The notes under the pieces were generated by a model. That model ran no database searches and was not told the origin of the DNA. It was given only the letters and a program-made list of their open reading frames with translations. Shown piece after piece: positions 54,201 to 64,000 of a stretch of DNA of 64,000 bases. The position numbers were made by a program, and so were the translations under genes. Source of the stretch: Phylloscopus collybita (lineage: Eukaryota; Chordata; Aves; Passeriformes; Phylloscopidae); contig JAJNNQ010000126.1 in NCBI GenBank assembly GCA_027886175.1, positions 1,312,501 through 1,376,500 of the forward strand, in the 5' to 3' direction. The number at the start of each line of letters is the position of its first letter. The stretch's first letter is position 1.

Positions 54201-57200
54201 GTACCAAGTTTCTGGAGGAGGACACTAGTCTGTACAGCCTGTAACTGACAGACTCAAAAACGTGAGGTCATGTGGAGTTACTTGGACCCTGTTGCTTTTG
54301 GTTTTCCTAGCAGTAGCTTTGAGTCAGTCTGTGGAAGACTGAAAACCCTAGTATTCCTTTTTTCAAGAGGCATAACAAGCTAGGTGTTATCAGGCTGCTT
54401 GATATTTGTTGTTATCAGTACACTTGATTAATGGAAGTGAAGTGAAATGAAAACAGATTATTTTTACAGGCTGACATGCAGCTAGGGCTAGAATTAGAGC
54501 ATTTATGTTGCCTCAAGGCTGTAAATTAACCAAGCTAAGTCACCAGGTGTTTTTACACGTATGGGTTAAAGCTGTTGCTGTTAGCCAGGAGCTCCTTCAG
54601 ATGGTAAGACATGGCTGTTCTAGTTCCTGAGCTAGTTGAAATTATGAGTCTGATTGATGCTGATGTGTTTGCAGGCTCCTATGATCACACTGTGAAGCTG
54701 TTTGATGCACGAACAAAGAGTAGTGTCCTGACGATAGAACACGGCCATCCAGTGGAGAGTGTGCTTCTGTTTCCATCTGGTGGGCTTCTGGTGTCTGCAG
54801 GTAATTCTGGAAAGTCAGATAAATATCTTTTCTCTGGTCCTCGTCTCAGAAATACTTCAGCTACTTATCTTTTGTGTGGTGTTTTAGTTTGATAACAAAA
54901 GTGGTGAGGGATGTGGTGGTTGGATTTCTCAAATATCTTCTGTAGGAATCTGTGTTTATCTGGCAGATGCAAGTAGGGGTCTTTCCATTTTGTCTTTGTT
55001 TTGATATCCTTGTAGTTGCCACTCCTCCCCCTGATGAAGTTATTTTAATAACAAAATGCAGACTCTAATTGGTCCACTTCTAAAGTGAAGGAATTGACAT
55101 ACTTAGGGAATTAAAGAAGGAATTAACATACCTAGGTTTTGAAAAGATGGGACTCTGTCTTTCTGTTCATGGTGACAAGCTCTTTTAGTCTCTTGTTGCC
55201 ATTGCATCAGAAGTACTGTAATCACATAGTTAATAGATTTTTTTTTTGTAATGAATATCTTTGGAGAATGGTTGAATCATTCAGCTCCATTCAGAATGAC
55301 CTACAAAAAAAGCAGGCTTGTGCCAGGAGGTAGGATGGTGAGTAGGCAGAGAAAGCTATTACGAGGTAAAGGTACCTGTGAAGGAGATACTGCATCACTC
55401 TGTGAAAACTTATTCAGAGAAGCATAAATGTGTACATATGTAAGACTGTTTTGTGTGCTTCCTCTTCACAGGAGGTCGATATGTCAAAGTTTGGGATGTA
55501 CTAAAAGGCGGACAGTTACTAGTTTCACTTAAAAATCACCATAAGACTGTAACTTGTTTGTGCCTGAACAGCTCTGGACAAAGGTTATTGTCAGGATCCC
55601 TGGACAGGTTGGTATATTTTGTGGCTTCCTTATTTGCATTCTTTAGGACTTCTTTTCTTTGAAAGGTGTCATTTGTCACTGTTAAACTGTGTGTGGTTTT
55701 TGGGCTCTGTTTGAGAATATGTTTTGGGGCCAAGGTACCTACTGTGAAGCTGTCTCTGCTTTTGCAGGGGCTGTGGTTTAAGTGAGCTTTAAAAGGTTCC
55801 TTCCAACTCAAACTGTGCTATGATGCTGTGATACACCTTAACCTTTTCCTTTCACTAATCTGAGTATCAATAAGGATTGTGTGTGCTGTTTGGGAATGCA
55901 TATGGGGAGCTTCTGAATAAGTGTTCAGTTTTTTAAATCTCCCAACTTACCTTTCCAGTCTTTGTAAATTAACTATTCTTAACTTAATTACAGTTTAAAT
56001 AGCTAAAAGTGTGTTAGTATTCATTTTTTAAGAGCCTGGGTTTTGTGTCTTTCTGCTGTTGCTTCTGGTGTACCCAAGAGTGCTTGTCAAGATGACCTCT
56101 TTGCTTTTTTGTTTGGTTTCAGTTGATGAGTACTGGTACTTGGTGTCTTGTCTCTGAGACTTTAGAAATACAAAGTGATCTGAAATGACTGTGGGTCTGT
56201 TTTCCTCCTCCTCCTGTATTTCCTAGGCTACCTCAGGCTTTATGATCGCATAACACTAAATTTTATCCTTGTAAGATAATATTTGGTTTTCCCATTCATT
56301 AAATATTTCGTACTTCCAACCAAATCCTTAAGGGCCACCTGGATACAAGAGTATCTGTGGATTTACTCACAGAAATTGCTAGCAGATCTTGTATTTAAAA
56401 TTCAAGAGCAAATTTGAGGAGATGCTTTCTTAGTGTTTTCCTAATATGCATTTCTGAATTCAAATAGTTGCTACACCTGCCTTCAATTTCTTCTTCTGTT
56501 CTTGACCCATTTTCACCTTTTTTTTTTTTTGGTAAAAGCAATCCTGACTTGTGGATACCTTTTAACAGAACATTACTGTTGCAGGAGTAATACTTAAGAA
56601 GCTTAATGGTAGTCTGAGGAATGCAATGTAATAATACTCAGTTTCCTTAAATGATTTGTAGAAGATGAGGGTGATGAAGTTCCTGTAAAGTACTACAGTA
56701 AAGCTTTACTAACAATGTTTTTATCTTTACTCTTCTGTGTAGGCATGTGAAGATTTACAGTACTACATCCTACAAAGTAGTGCACAGCTTCAACTATGCC
56801 ACATCCATCCTCAGTCTTGCCTTGTCGGTAAGTGCATTAGGAGTCTTCCTAAACAAGGCAATCCCTGATGCCTTTAAAGTCACTAAAAGTAAATAATTGT
56901 TGCTTTCACGGCTATTGGGAGTTCCAGAATAATGCTGTACGTGCAAAGTAGGGTGATTAAGTATGTTTCTGCTGAGTAACAAAGACTAGGAGGTTTTAAA
57001 CATAATAGATTCAAATACCATGTTAGCTGACTAGATCAGTACAAAATCTTGTGTTTTTTAATGACAGTGTTTATCATAGGGCAAGTATTCACTTTGGGAA
57101 GGAGGTCCTTTTGACTTTAGGAAGATTGTGCTCGCCTTTTGCCTTTCAGGAGCACTGTAACTTCTTTTGCATGGCAGCAATAAAAAAAGTATTTGTTGAG

Positions 57201-60200
57201 AAATTTAAATAGGGTTTGAACTTGCTGTAAAAGTTGGTGGTGTCAGGTTGGTCTGAGGAGGAAAGAAGAGGGGTATGAGCATAAACAAATACGTTTGTCA
57301 AGGCATGTCTTGGAAGCAGACAGCAGAGGCTCTTACTTCTCAGAAGCACCAGTGGATAAGTGACCTGCTGACCAGAAATTGGTTGGCTAGCACCAGTTTT
57401 TAAACAATATTGTTGTTGTATAGTACCCCTCTATATAGCCTCTGAAGGACATGTGAATAGGCCTGTGAGGGATCTTTACTACCTTTGCAGCTTTACTCTT
57501 TTCCTGCTTTGCTAGAATGTAGAGGAAAGTGTGAGTGGGGAGTGTTTTAATTTCCTACTGTATTACCTAGGGAGCTGAGCTAAAATAAACTTGGAATTTT
57601 TTTTTTTCTTTTTAAGTTAAGAGTCCATAGCCTTTTAAGACCCTGTGGCATCTGCAAAATATGCAGTACCTGTAGTTTAGCATCTCTAGAGTGTGTGTAA
57701 TACATCTTTTGAAACATAATCTTGTTTTCTTATGACTAAACCTTTTGAATTTTAAAGGGTCACATGAGAACATTATAATGCCTTTACGGAGTCAAACCAA
57801 TGGTGGGTCTAATTCTAGATGCTGCTTCCAACTATAGCCAGCCATCAGTAAATGCACATAGAAAACTAAACCCAGGGCAAGTGTGTTGATATTCTCCCAA
57901 ATTCCATTTTCAGATGAGAAATGAACTCATCAAAGTGTAGTTTCAGTGTAATTCAATGAATTTCTATTGCATGAGCCTGTTCAGTCTCTCCTTGAGCTTG
58001 ATTAAACTTGAAACCTTGCCTAGATTCCTTGACAAGGAGTTCCACATTTCTGATACTTGTGTGAAGAATTGCTTCCTGTTGTTCCACTTGAATCTTCATA
58101 AGCTTCAATTGATGCCCTTAAATGAGCCACTCACCAGCTGATCTCCACTTATACCTGTCATCATTCTGTAGGCTTTTATCACATCATAGAATCATAGAGT
58201 GGCTTGGGTTGGAAGGGATAGTTTAGTTTCAGCCCCACTGTCCTGGGCAAGGAAACCACTAGACCAGGTTGCCCAGAGCCCCATCCAGTCTGGCCTTGAA
58301 CTCTTCAAGGGATGGGGCATCCACAGTTTTTCTGGGTGAAATTTATTTATTTATTTCATTTCACTTCATTATGTAAGTGAAATTACGTATACCAATGACT
58401 GGTGTTTTGAACAACTTGGAATTATTTCTAAAAATCCTGCTGCTCCATGATAGCTTTGCTTTCTCATGGAATCATTCCTGCCGTATGGTACCTAGTAGCC
58501 AAAGGTTGGTGTAAGCCATTGGGAAAAACAAAACCTTACAGTTACAGAAGTGTGTTAATGGATAATTGAGCTCGATTCACTGGTCAGTCTGTAATGTTGC
58601 TTTATGAGCTTAGCCTTGAAGCTCTCCCTGCTTTGAGCAAAGCATTCAATCACAGAACCTCAAAGAGGTGCCTTCCACCTTAAGTCATTTGTGATACTGT
58701 AATTTGAACCTTATCACAAAGCATAAAAATATACAAATGTGTATGAGAGAGCACAACATGCTCTCTCCACACGACAGAGCACAAATAAAACACTGGGTCC
58801 TAACTGTGATTTCTCTGTGCTAGCCTGAAGACGAAACCATAGTTGTAGGCATGACCAATGGGGTGCTAAATGTTAAACACAGAAAACCAGAGGAAAAGAA
58901 TGAAAACTCTCAAAAGAAGAGACAACCAGCATATAGAACCTATGTGAAAGGAAGAACTTACATGCCAAAACAGGTATGATGTGGTAAGAAAATATGTGCT
59001 GAAACATTTCTGAAAAATTGGTTTTTTGGAATGTGCTAAATTGGAGAAAGGGAAGGGAGCGAATATATAAAATTATTAATGGTAATATATCTAATCCATT
59101 ATGTGTGTGTGCATTTGTCTCACTCTGAACTCTTTTATTGAATTCTAGGAAGATTTCTGTGTCAGTAAACCAGTAAAACGTGTTCTGAGAAAATACGATA
59201 AGCTGCTGAAGAGCTTTCAGTCTTCCAAGGCTCTTGATGCAGTACTGGAGGTGAGAGACGTTGGTTTTTCTTCTTGTCAGAGTTTTGTGCTGTCACCTAA
59301 TGTTAATTTCCCCTATTTTTATTTTAGTGTATAAGTGGAAAGGAGTCTGAGTTGGGTTCCATTTGCTGACAACAGCCTTGTGTTGTGTGTAGAGATGTTG
59401 CTTTGGTTCTAAACTCTTTCTGTTACGTGTCCAGCCACCCATCATGCTTCATACTCCTGAGGTCACGGTTGCAGTCATGCAGGAGCTGCATCGCAGAGGA
59501 ACACTGAGGAGTGCGCTTGCAGGCCGAGATGAGAAGCAAGTTAATCTCCTGCTTACCTTTGTGGCAAGGTATTATTTTAACATGAGTTCCCTCTGACTAT
59601 TTTGACACTTCTGTTTCATGAGTTCCCTCTGAACTATTTTGACACTTGCATTTCCTAATAACTTGCCACAGATTCTCAACAGATCACAGGTAGAACACTG
59701 GTACTCCTGAAATCTCACATGCATTTTCCATTCTGATACCCAGGTTTTGAGATAGGTTTGAAACAGTTTACCTGTTAGCACAGCACAGTTTTGCTGATAT
59801 TACAAGATACTCCACTTCTTTGCCAGACACTTTACCTTTATAATCTGTTATTTTCTGTCTCCTTGATGAGACTTGTATTTTTATGTACTCAAGGCTTTTT
59901 GATACTCCTCCAACACCCACTGCCTTACTGAAAGGAAGAGGGTAAATACCACGTATGTGGAGTTTTTTTTTTTTTTTACTTGCATCTCTGACTGCTGTTC
60001 TGTGGTATCTCAAGAAAAAAATGTCTATATGCCTGTGTGAGAAAGCTGGTTATTAGTAGTGGAGTGCAGTTGACAAAACCAGTAAAGTTGGAACATCTTT
60101 TAATTTTGCAGGCGTGTGATTGAGCCTAGATTTACTCCTGTGCTGGTGACTGTTGCTGATATGCTCACTGGTAAGACTACACGAAAAAAATTCTCAAAGC

Positions 60201-60885
60201 CATGTGGCTGTCTTGCAAATAAGATGGAGAGTGCTACAAAGCCTTTATGGCTTTGTTTATATGAGTGGACTTAATGTCAAGAGAATGATCCAAAAAAGAT
60301 CTTTTCAGGTGACTTCGATCATAGTCAGGATTTGATTTTCACAGGCTGCTGGAAGCTCCTTGTGGTCTCTAAGTACCTTTGATACTTCATATATCCTGTG
60401 TTTCCATAGTAAAAATATCTTCCTCTTATTCAGTGAGGTAAAAATAGTATTTGAGGTCATTAAAACTTCTGTTTCTGTTAGTTTGACGTGCTGCTGTAAG
60501 TACATGCAACCACTGCTTTCAGAATAGACAATACTAAAGTTGTCTTATTTTTTCAGAATGTTAGACTTGTGCTAGAATCCTTGAATGTATCTCTAACTAG
60601 CTAATAAAATTTTTGCCTTCGTACACATCTGTGGATTCTTAACTGATATTTTTCTTTACAGACATTTATCAGCCTGTGGTCGGACAGTCAGCGATAGTTG
60701 ATAAACAATTCTTGAAACTCCAAGAAGCTATTGGAAAAGAAATTGACTATCAAGAGGAACTACTAGAAGTTTTGGGAATGATGGATACACTGTTTGCTAC
60801 TTTTACTAAGAAAAAAGATACGTGTTTAGAAGAGAACAAAAGTAATGGTGTTACGGAGATCATTGAAACAAATAGGAATTACTGA
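51277..60885 (+). CDS. UTP15: U3 small nucleolar RNA-associated protein 15 homolog
   Basis: Twelve coding exons: 51277-51366, 51704-51796, 51903-52087, 53677-53855, 54675-54800, 55472-55607, 56743-56827, 58824-58973, 59149-59250, 59435-59568, 60112-60170 and 60662-60885. They total 1563 nt for 520 residues, against about 518 in human, all in phase. The N-terminal half is a WD40 propeller (about 35-315), with repeats such as [21 protein letters not shown] and [12 protein letters not shown]. The rest is the UTP15 C-terminal helical domain, including [28 protein letters not shown], and ends in [22 protein letters not shown]. The protein belongs to the t-UTP (UTP-A) part of the nucleolar small-subunit processome and is needed for pre-rRNA transcription and 18S processing. 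The ATG follows a CpG-island leader. The exon 6 donor (GTTGGT) is weak. Confidence 0.97.
52158..52948 (-). repeat. Inverted repeat, arm B (intron 3 of UTP15), split by an LTR
   Basis: The segments 52158-52331 and 52763-52948 together are the reverse complement of 48858-48504. The LTR 52332-52762 interrupts this arm. Differences from arm A are few and scattered: single substitutions and one-base indels, more of them in the 52158-52331 half. Confidence 0.85.
52332..52762 (+). mobile_element. Solo LTR, 431 bp, with TTTT target duplication
   Basis: It starts TGATAGTATAGGG and ends CCAACACTAACA. It contains TATAAAATG (52631-52639) and AATAAA (52709-52714). TTTT flanks both sides (52328-52331 and 52763-52766). 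The edges are set independently by the uninterrupted paralogous copy at 48504-48858. A 4-bp duplication suits a gammaretrovirus-like (class I) integrase. It lies in the sense direction in UTP15 intron 3. Confidence 0.85.
54110..54145. repeat. Short stem-loop in UTP15 intron 4
   Basis: The arm GAATGTATCC (54110-54119) pairs with GGATACATTC (54136-54145) around a 16-base loop that contains a GGATATCC palindrome. It may be a chance hairpin or a small tandem expansion. Confidence 0.6.
55770..55832 (+). mobile_element. CR1 LINE 3' tail fragment
   Basis: A short remnant reading GGTTCCTTCCAACTCAAACT and then TGTGCTATGATGCTGTGAT, which is the terminal part of an avian CR1. It lies in UTP15 intron 6. 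Confidence 0.65.
57945..58180 (-). repeat. Probable ancient CR1-like repeat
   Basis: The segment reads like the 3' region of an old CR1-type LINE in reverse (GAGCCTGTTCAGTCTCTCCT, then AAGAATTGCTTCCTGTTGTT) and joins the younger minus-strand CR1 that follows. The assignment is by resemblance only. Confidence 0.4.
58184..58338 (-). mobile_element. CR1 LINE 3' fragment, reverse orientation
   Basis: It begins with the CR1 end in reverse (TCATAGAATCATAGAGTGGC, then TTGGGTTGGAAGGG). It continues through AGGTTGCCCAGAGCCCCATC to GGGATGGGGCATCCACAG. It lies in UTP15 intron 7. Confidence 0.85.
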
Positions 60886-61166
60886 CAGCCATCACAGCAA
60901 ATTGTCACAATTGTGAAATTGAAAGACATGACCTGTTCTCCTGGTCATTTCATATAATAGTGACTTTCAAAATAAGCCTCTCTATTTTGAAGTTCTGTCT
61001 TTTAAACTGTGTTGCTGAATAGGCTTGATTACTGAAGACAGAGAGGGAGGACATTTTCAGGATTGTCCATGCAGTATTTTTTAAACAATTTAGTTTTAAA
61101 GTTTTATTTCAGAGTTACATAACTTCTTAACAATTTTCATGGCCTGATTTTTGGTAGCATCAGGTC
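60886..61166 (+). other. UTP15: UTP15 3' flank without a canonical poly(A) signal
   Basis: Between the UTP15 stop codon and the LTR I see no AATAAA or ATTAAA on the plus strand. The first AATAAA hexamers downstream are at 61865-61870, inside the LTR, and at 62177-62182 beyond it. Confidence 0.65.
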
Positions 61167-62045
61167 TGCAGGGGTGGTTTCTGTGAGAAGCTGCCCAAAG
61201 TTCCCTTAATATTTGGCAGAGCCAATCCCTGGTGGCTCCAAAGATGGATGTGCCACTGGCCAAGGCTGGGCCAACCTGAAATGGTGGTAACAAAGTTACT
61301 GTGCAGTTGTAATTGCGGCCAGAGAAGAGCAGAGTGAGAACTTGTGAGAAGAACAACCCTGTGGGCACTGAGGTCAGTGAAGAAGGAGGGGCAGGAGATG
61401 TTCCAGGTGCCAAGATTCCCTAAGGAGGTCCATGGGGAATGCAGGGATCCACCTGCAGCCCATGGAGGAGCCCAGGCTGGAGCAGATGGATGCCTGAGAG
61501 GAGGCTGTGACCCTGTGGAGACCCATGGAGAGAGGGGCCCTGCTCCCAGGCTGGAGCAGCCTGTCCCTGAGGGGCTGCACCCATGGAGCAGTGTGGGGAG
61601 GGCTGTTGTCTGTGGGGTGGACTCACACTGGAGAAGCTCATGGAGATCTGTCTCCCATGGGAGAGACCCCAGAGTGCAGCAGGGGCAGGACTCCTCTCCC
61701 TGAGCACTGGGAGAAGCCACAGGTCATGAACTGACCACAACCCCCATTCCCTCTCTCCCTGTGCACTGGGGTAGGAGGTGGAGCTGGGTAGGAGGGAGGG
61801 GTGGGGGGAAGGTGTTTTTTAGGGTTTATTATACTTCTCATTGTCCTGCTCAAATTTTGCTAGTAATAAATGTAATTAATATCTCTTTAAGTTGAGCCTG
61901 TTTTGCCCATCATGATATTTGATGAATGATCTCTGCTGCTCGTTATCTCAACCCATGAATCCTTCACTCTGTTTCCTCTCCCCTGTCCAGCTGCAGAGGA
62001 GGGTGAGTGAGGGGCTTTGGTGTCTGGCCAGCACCAGCCCACTAC
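61167..62045 (+). mobile_element. ERVL-type solo LTR downstream of UTP15
   Basis: It starts TGCAGGGGTGGTTTCTGTGAG. A GC-rich region with degenerate repeated CCCATGGAG/GCTGGAGCAG units follows. It then has CTGACCACAACCCCCATTCC, a GGTGTTTTTTAGGG stretch, AATAAA at 61865-61870 and a CAGCACCAGCCCAC end. This matches the structure of an abundant avian ERVL-like LTR. The precise right edge is uncertain by a few bases. Confidence 0.75.
61865..61870 (+). terminator. LTR poly(A) signal, possibly used by UTP15
   Basis: AATAAA inside the ERVL-type LTR, in the same direction as UTP15 and 980 bp after its stop codon. It is the first canonical hexamer downstream of the gene. Confidence 0.45.
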
Positions 62046-63600
62046 GTTTTTTTGTCCAGTACTGTCAGCAGTCAACAATTTTCAGTTTTTATTTACCAGA
62101 AGATAATTGATGTTTGTGTAATTTTAATGTGTCACTGTCCTTATTTAAGGTTAATGTCCAATCTCACATCCTTGGAAATAAAAAGTAAACAGCATACACA
62201 TTTGATAACACTTGACTGCATGTTTTTTTCTCTTTCTGCTTAATCTCCATTTAGGATTTCCATGAGTTCACAGCACACGGCAGAGTGACTCAAGGAGTGC
62301 ATGCTTATGTATATTTAAAAAGTTTATTTTTTAATGATGCATATGTATTTATGAATTACAATTTTCTAGAAAATAGGTAATGCTTCTAAAGGGGAATTAA
62401 TTAAAATTAATGGAATGAGTAAAGTGCACAGAGAGAAAAAATATTCAAATTAAATATCAAAACTCTTTGTGTAATTCTGTCACTTTCAGTGCACATGTAG
62501 GTGGAATTTGAATCTATTGTTTGAATGCTGGGGTAATGGTTTATTTTAACTTCAGTCAGGGCTGGATCAGTATGCGTACTTTGGACTGTTGGTGACACTG
62601 GGGTAGAACTTTGTTCTTAAACTGTTCTGTGGCTTGAATTTTCCCCCAGGCCTGAAATTTGAGATGTAATAGGAATTTCTTGGAAGATGAATTTGCTCAT
62701 GAGTGCTCATTGAAAGGCAGAGATGAGTGGTAGAAATAGGTAGAACAGTTTTGCAAGTTCTACCTAAAATCTTTACAATTGTGATTGAAAAGCATGGAGT
62801 GCTGTCTGCTCTGCCCTTAAATTACTGCGTGAACAATTTATGTTTCTGATTGCTGGGATTTACTGGTTTTAAATACTTAGAATGGTAACAGGTAATAATG
62901 AGCAGCATGCTCATGCAAACTTCAAACTTATGGTTTCCTTGCTGCTTTCTTCACTATTTTTATTATTTTGTTTATGTTAATAGGCATGAACTTTAATAGG
63001 CAAGACTTTTGTCTTTTAGGAAATCAGTGCACTACTTTTAATTGTGTGACTTAATCAGGCAGTATCAGTTAGATTTCACACAATTAATTTTTGGGATTTG
63101 TGCTAGAAAAATCTAGCACAAATGGGGTGCTGGGGAGGCTTATCTTGGAGCCTCCTTATTCTGTGGACTAGTGTTGCTTGGAGTTGAAGGAAACTCCTGG
63201 CAGCATAGTTTTCTATGAGTTGAAAACCACTAACCTAGACATAAAATACACTCTTATTTCTTACTGACAGTATTCATGTCTCTAGTATGTATCCATTTCA
63301 GTGCTTTAAAGTTTGATGTGTGGCTAGCAGAAATGTAGGAGAACCTTTAGGTAAAAATTTTCCTATCTTTTTCAGTTGTCAGTATTTGGCATTGAGATCC
63401 TAGGTCTAGAGCTGCTGCAGATGCACCTGTGTTTGTATTCTTTCCTAGGATAACATGCAGGTGGATAGCTTGCCGTGTTCAGTGGTGAGTGAATGTAGCA
63501 GCTGAAGTAAAGCAATCCTTATGTATGCTTCCAGTAAAGTCTGCTGGGGCTGGATGTAGGGTCAGGGTGCTAGAAGGTGGTTGCAAGGCATCCCTAACCT
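62046..63600. other. Gene-free intergenic DNA
   Basis: AT-rich sequence with no recognisable gene. AATAAA at 62177-62182 is a second candidate end for UTP15 transcripts. In the human order the next gene would be ARHGEF28, but no exon of it is seen. Confidence 0.5.
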
Positions 63601-63829
63601 GGCTGCACCCTCATCAACCTGTACCTCTTCCTTCTGGTAAGTTTAACTTTCTAAAGTCCTGATCACACCGTAACTAGCAGGTTCTCTCAGGTAATTTTGG
63701 AGTTGTGGACTTTTGTCCCTGCTTCCTTTCATAGATGGTTTTTTATGTGATCGGCCACACAAAGCACAAACAAAAGTTTGAAATTTTAGAAATGAGCACA
63801 CAAGTAAAGCCATGAAATCCTTGGTGAAA

Positions 63830-64000
63830 GACATGGGGTGGTATAGGAAATGGGCTGCAATGGGGTCCGATGAGGGATTTCTGGAGACCGGGATGCTCAG
63901 GACACGTGGTTTATTGGCCGCGGGGATAGGCAACCTGACCAGCACCGGCTGAAGCGTGGTCAGGGGTCAGGAGGAAGGGAAGGGAAGGGAAGGGAGCAGC
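63830..64000. other. Possible edge of another repeat, and a GGGAA tract
   Basis: From about 63830 the base composition turns GC-richer. A segment containing GTGGTTTATTGGCCGCGGGG looks like the end of an LTR in reverse (TTTATT is AATAAA on the minus strand). The window closes on a (GGGAA)n tract at about 63973-63994. The element continues outside the window, so it cannot be named. Confidence 0.3.

Noticed and set aside
61160..61740. Overlapping frames of 70 to 186 codons after UTP15
   Set aside because: They arise from the GC-rich repeated units of the ERVL-type LTR, not from a host gene.

Overview
The window is vertebrate nuclear DNA and almost certainly avian. It has split genes with GT-AG introns, CpG-island promoters, several 3' fragments of CR1 LINEs, solo LTRs of bird-type endogenous retroviruses, and no SINE-like elements. 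The four protein genes are FOXD1, BTF3, ANKRA2 and UTP15. This is the gene order of human 5q13.2, which in birds lies on the Z chromosome. A passerine is likely because the LTR at 42136-42765 and the ERVL-type LTR at 61167-62045 resemble families I know from songbird genomes. Species and chromosome are inferences.

Layout. From 1 to about 10400 is the FOXD1 domain. The single-exon forkhead gene (7363-6083, minus strand) sits among several separate CpG islands, and all six A or T homopolymers of 25 bases or more that I found in the window lie here. From 10400 to 16600 is gene-poor AT-rich sequence. From 16640 to 17965 are two CR1 fragments, the second abutting the BTF3 promoter. BTF3 (exons between about 18060 and 25540, plus strand) encodes a 162-residue NAC-beta subunit, with another CR1 in its second intron. 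From 25600 to 41690 is gene-free sequence with LTRs (35191-35850 and one ending near 40194) and a CR1 (36956-37694). ANKRA2 (49661-41694 coding, minus strand, 313 residues) and UTP15 (51277-60885 coding, plus strand, 520 residues in 12 exons) are transcribed divergently from one CpG island near 51040-51270. An ERVL-type LTR lies 280 bp beyond the UTP15 stop codon, and the rest to 64000 is gene-free.

The genes are neighbours by ancient synteny, not one pathway. BTF3 acts at the ribosome exit tunnel and UTP15 in nucleolar pre-rRNA transcription and processing, so both serve protein synthesis. FOXD1 is a developmental transcription factor, and ANKRA2 is an ankyrin-repeat adaptor.

No wholly new gene system is visible. 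The most notable observations are: a recent, near-identical inverted repeat (48504-48858 and 52158-52948) that brackets the ANKRA2/UTP15 shared promoter and has one arm split by a solo LTR; the cluster of A-tracts around FOXD1, one of which follows the FOXD1 poly(A) signal by 14 bases; a microsatellite acting as the pyrimidine tract of the ANKRA2 start-codon exon; and an LTR carrying TATA and poly(A) signals on both strands.
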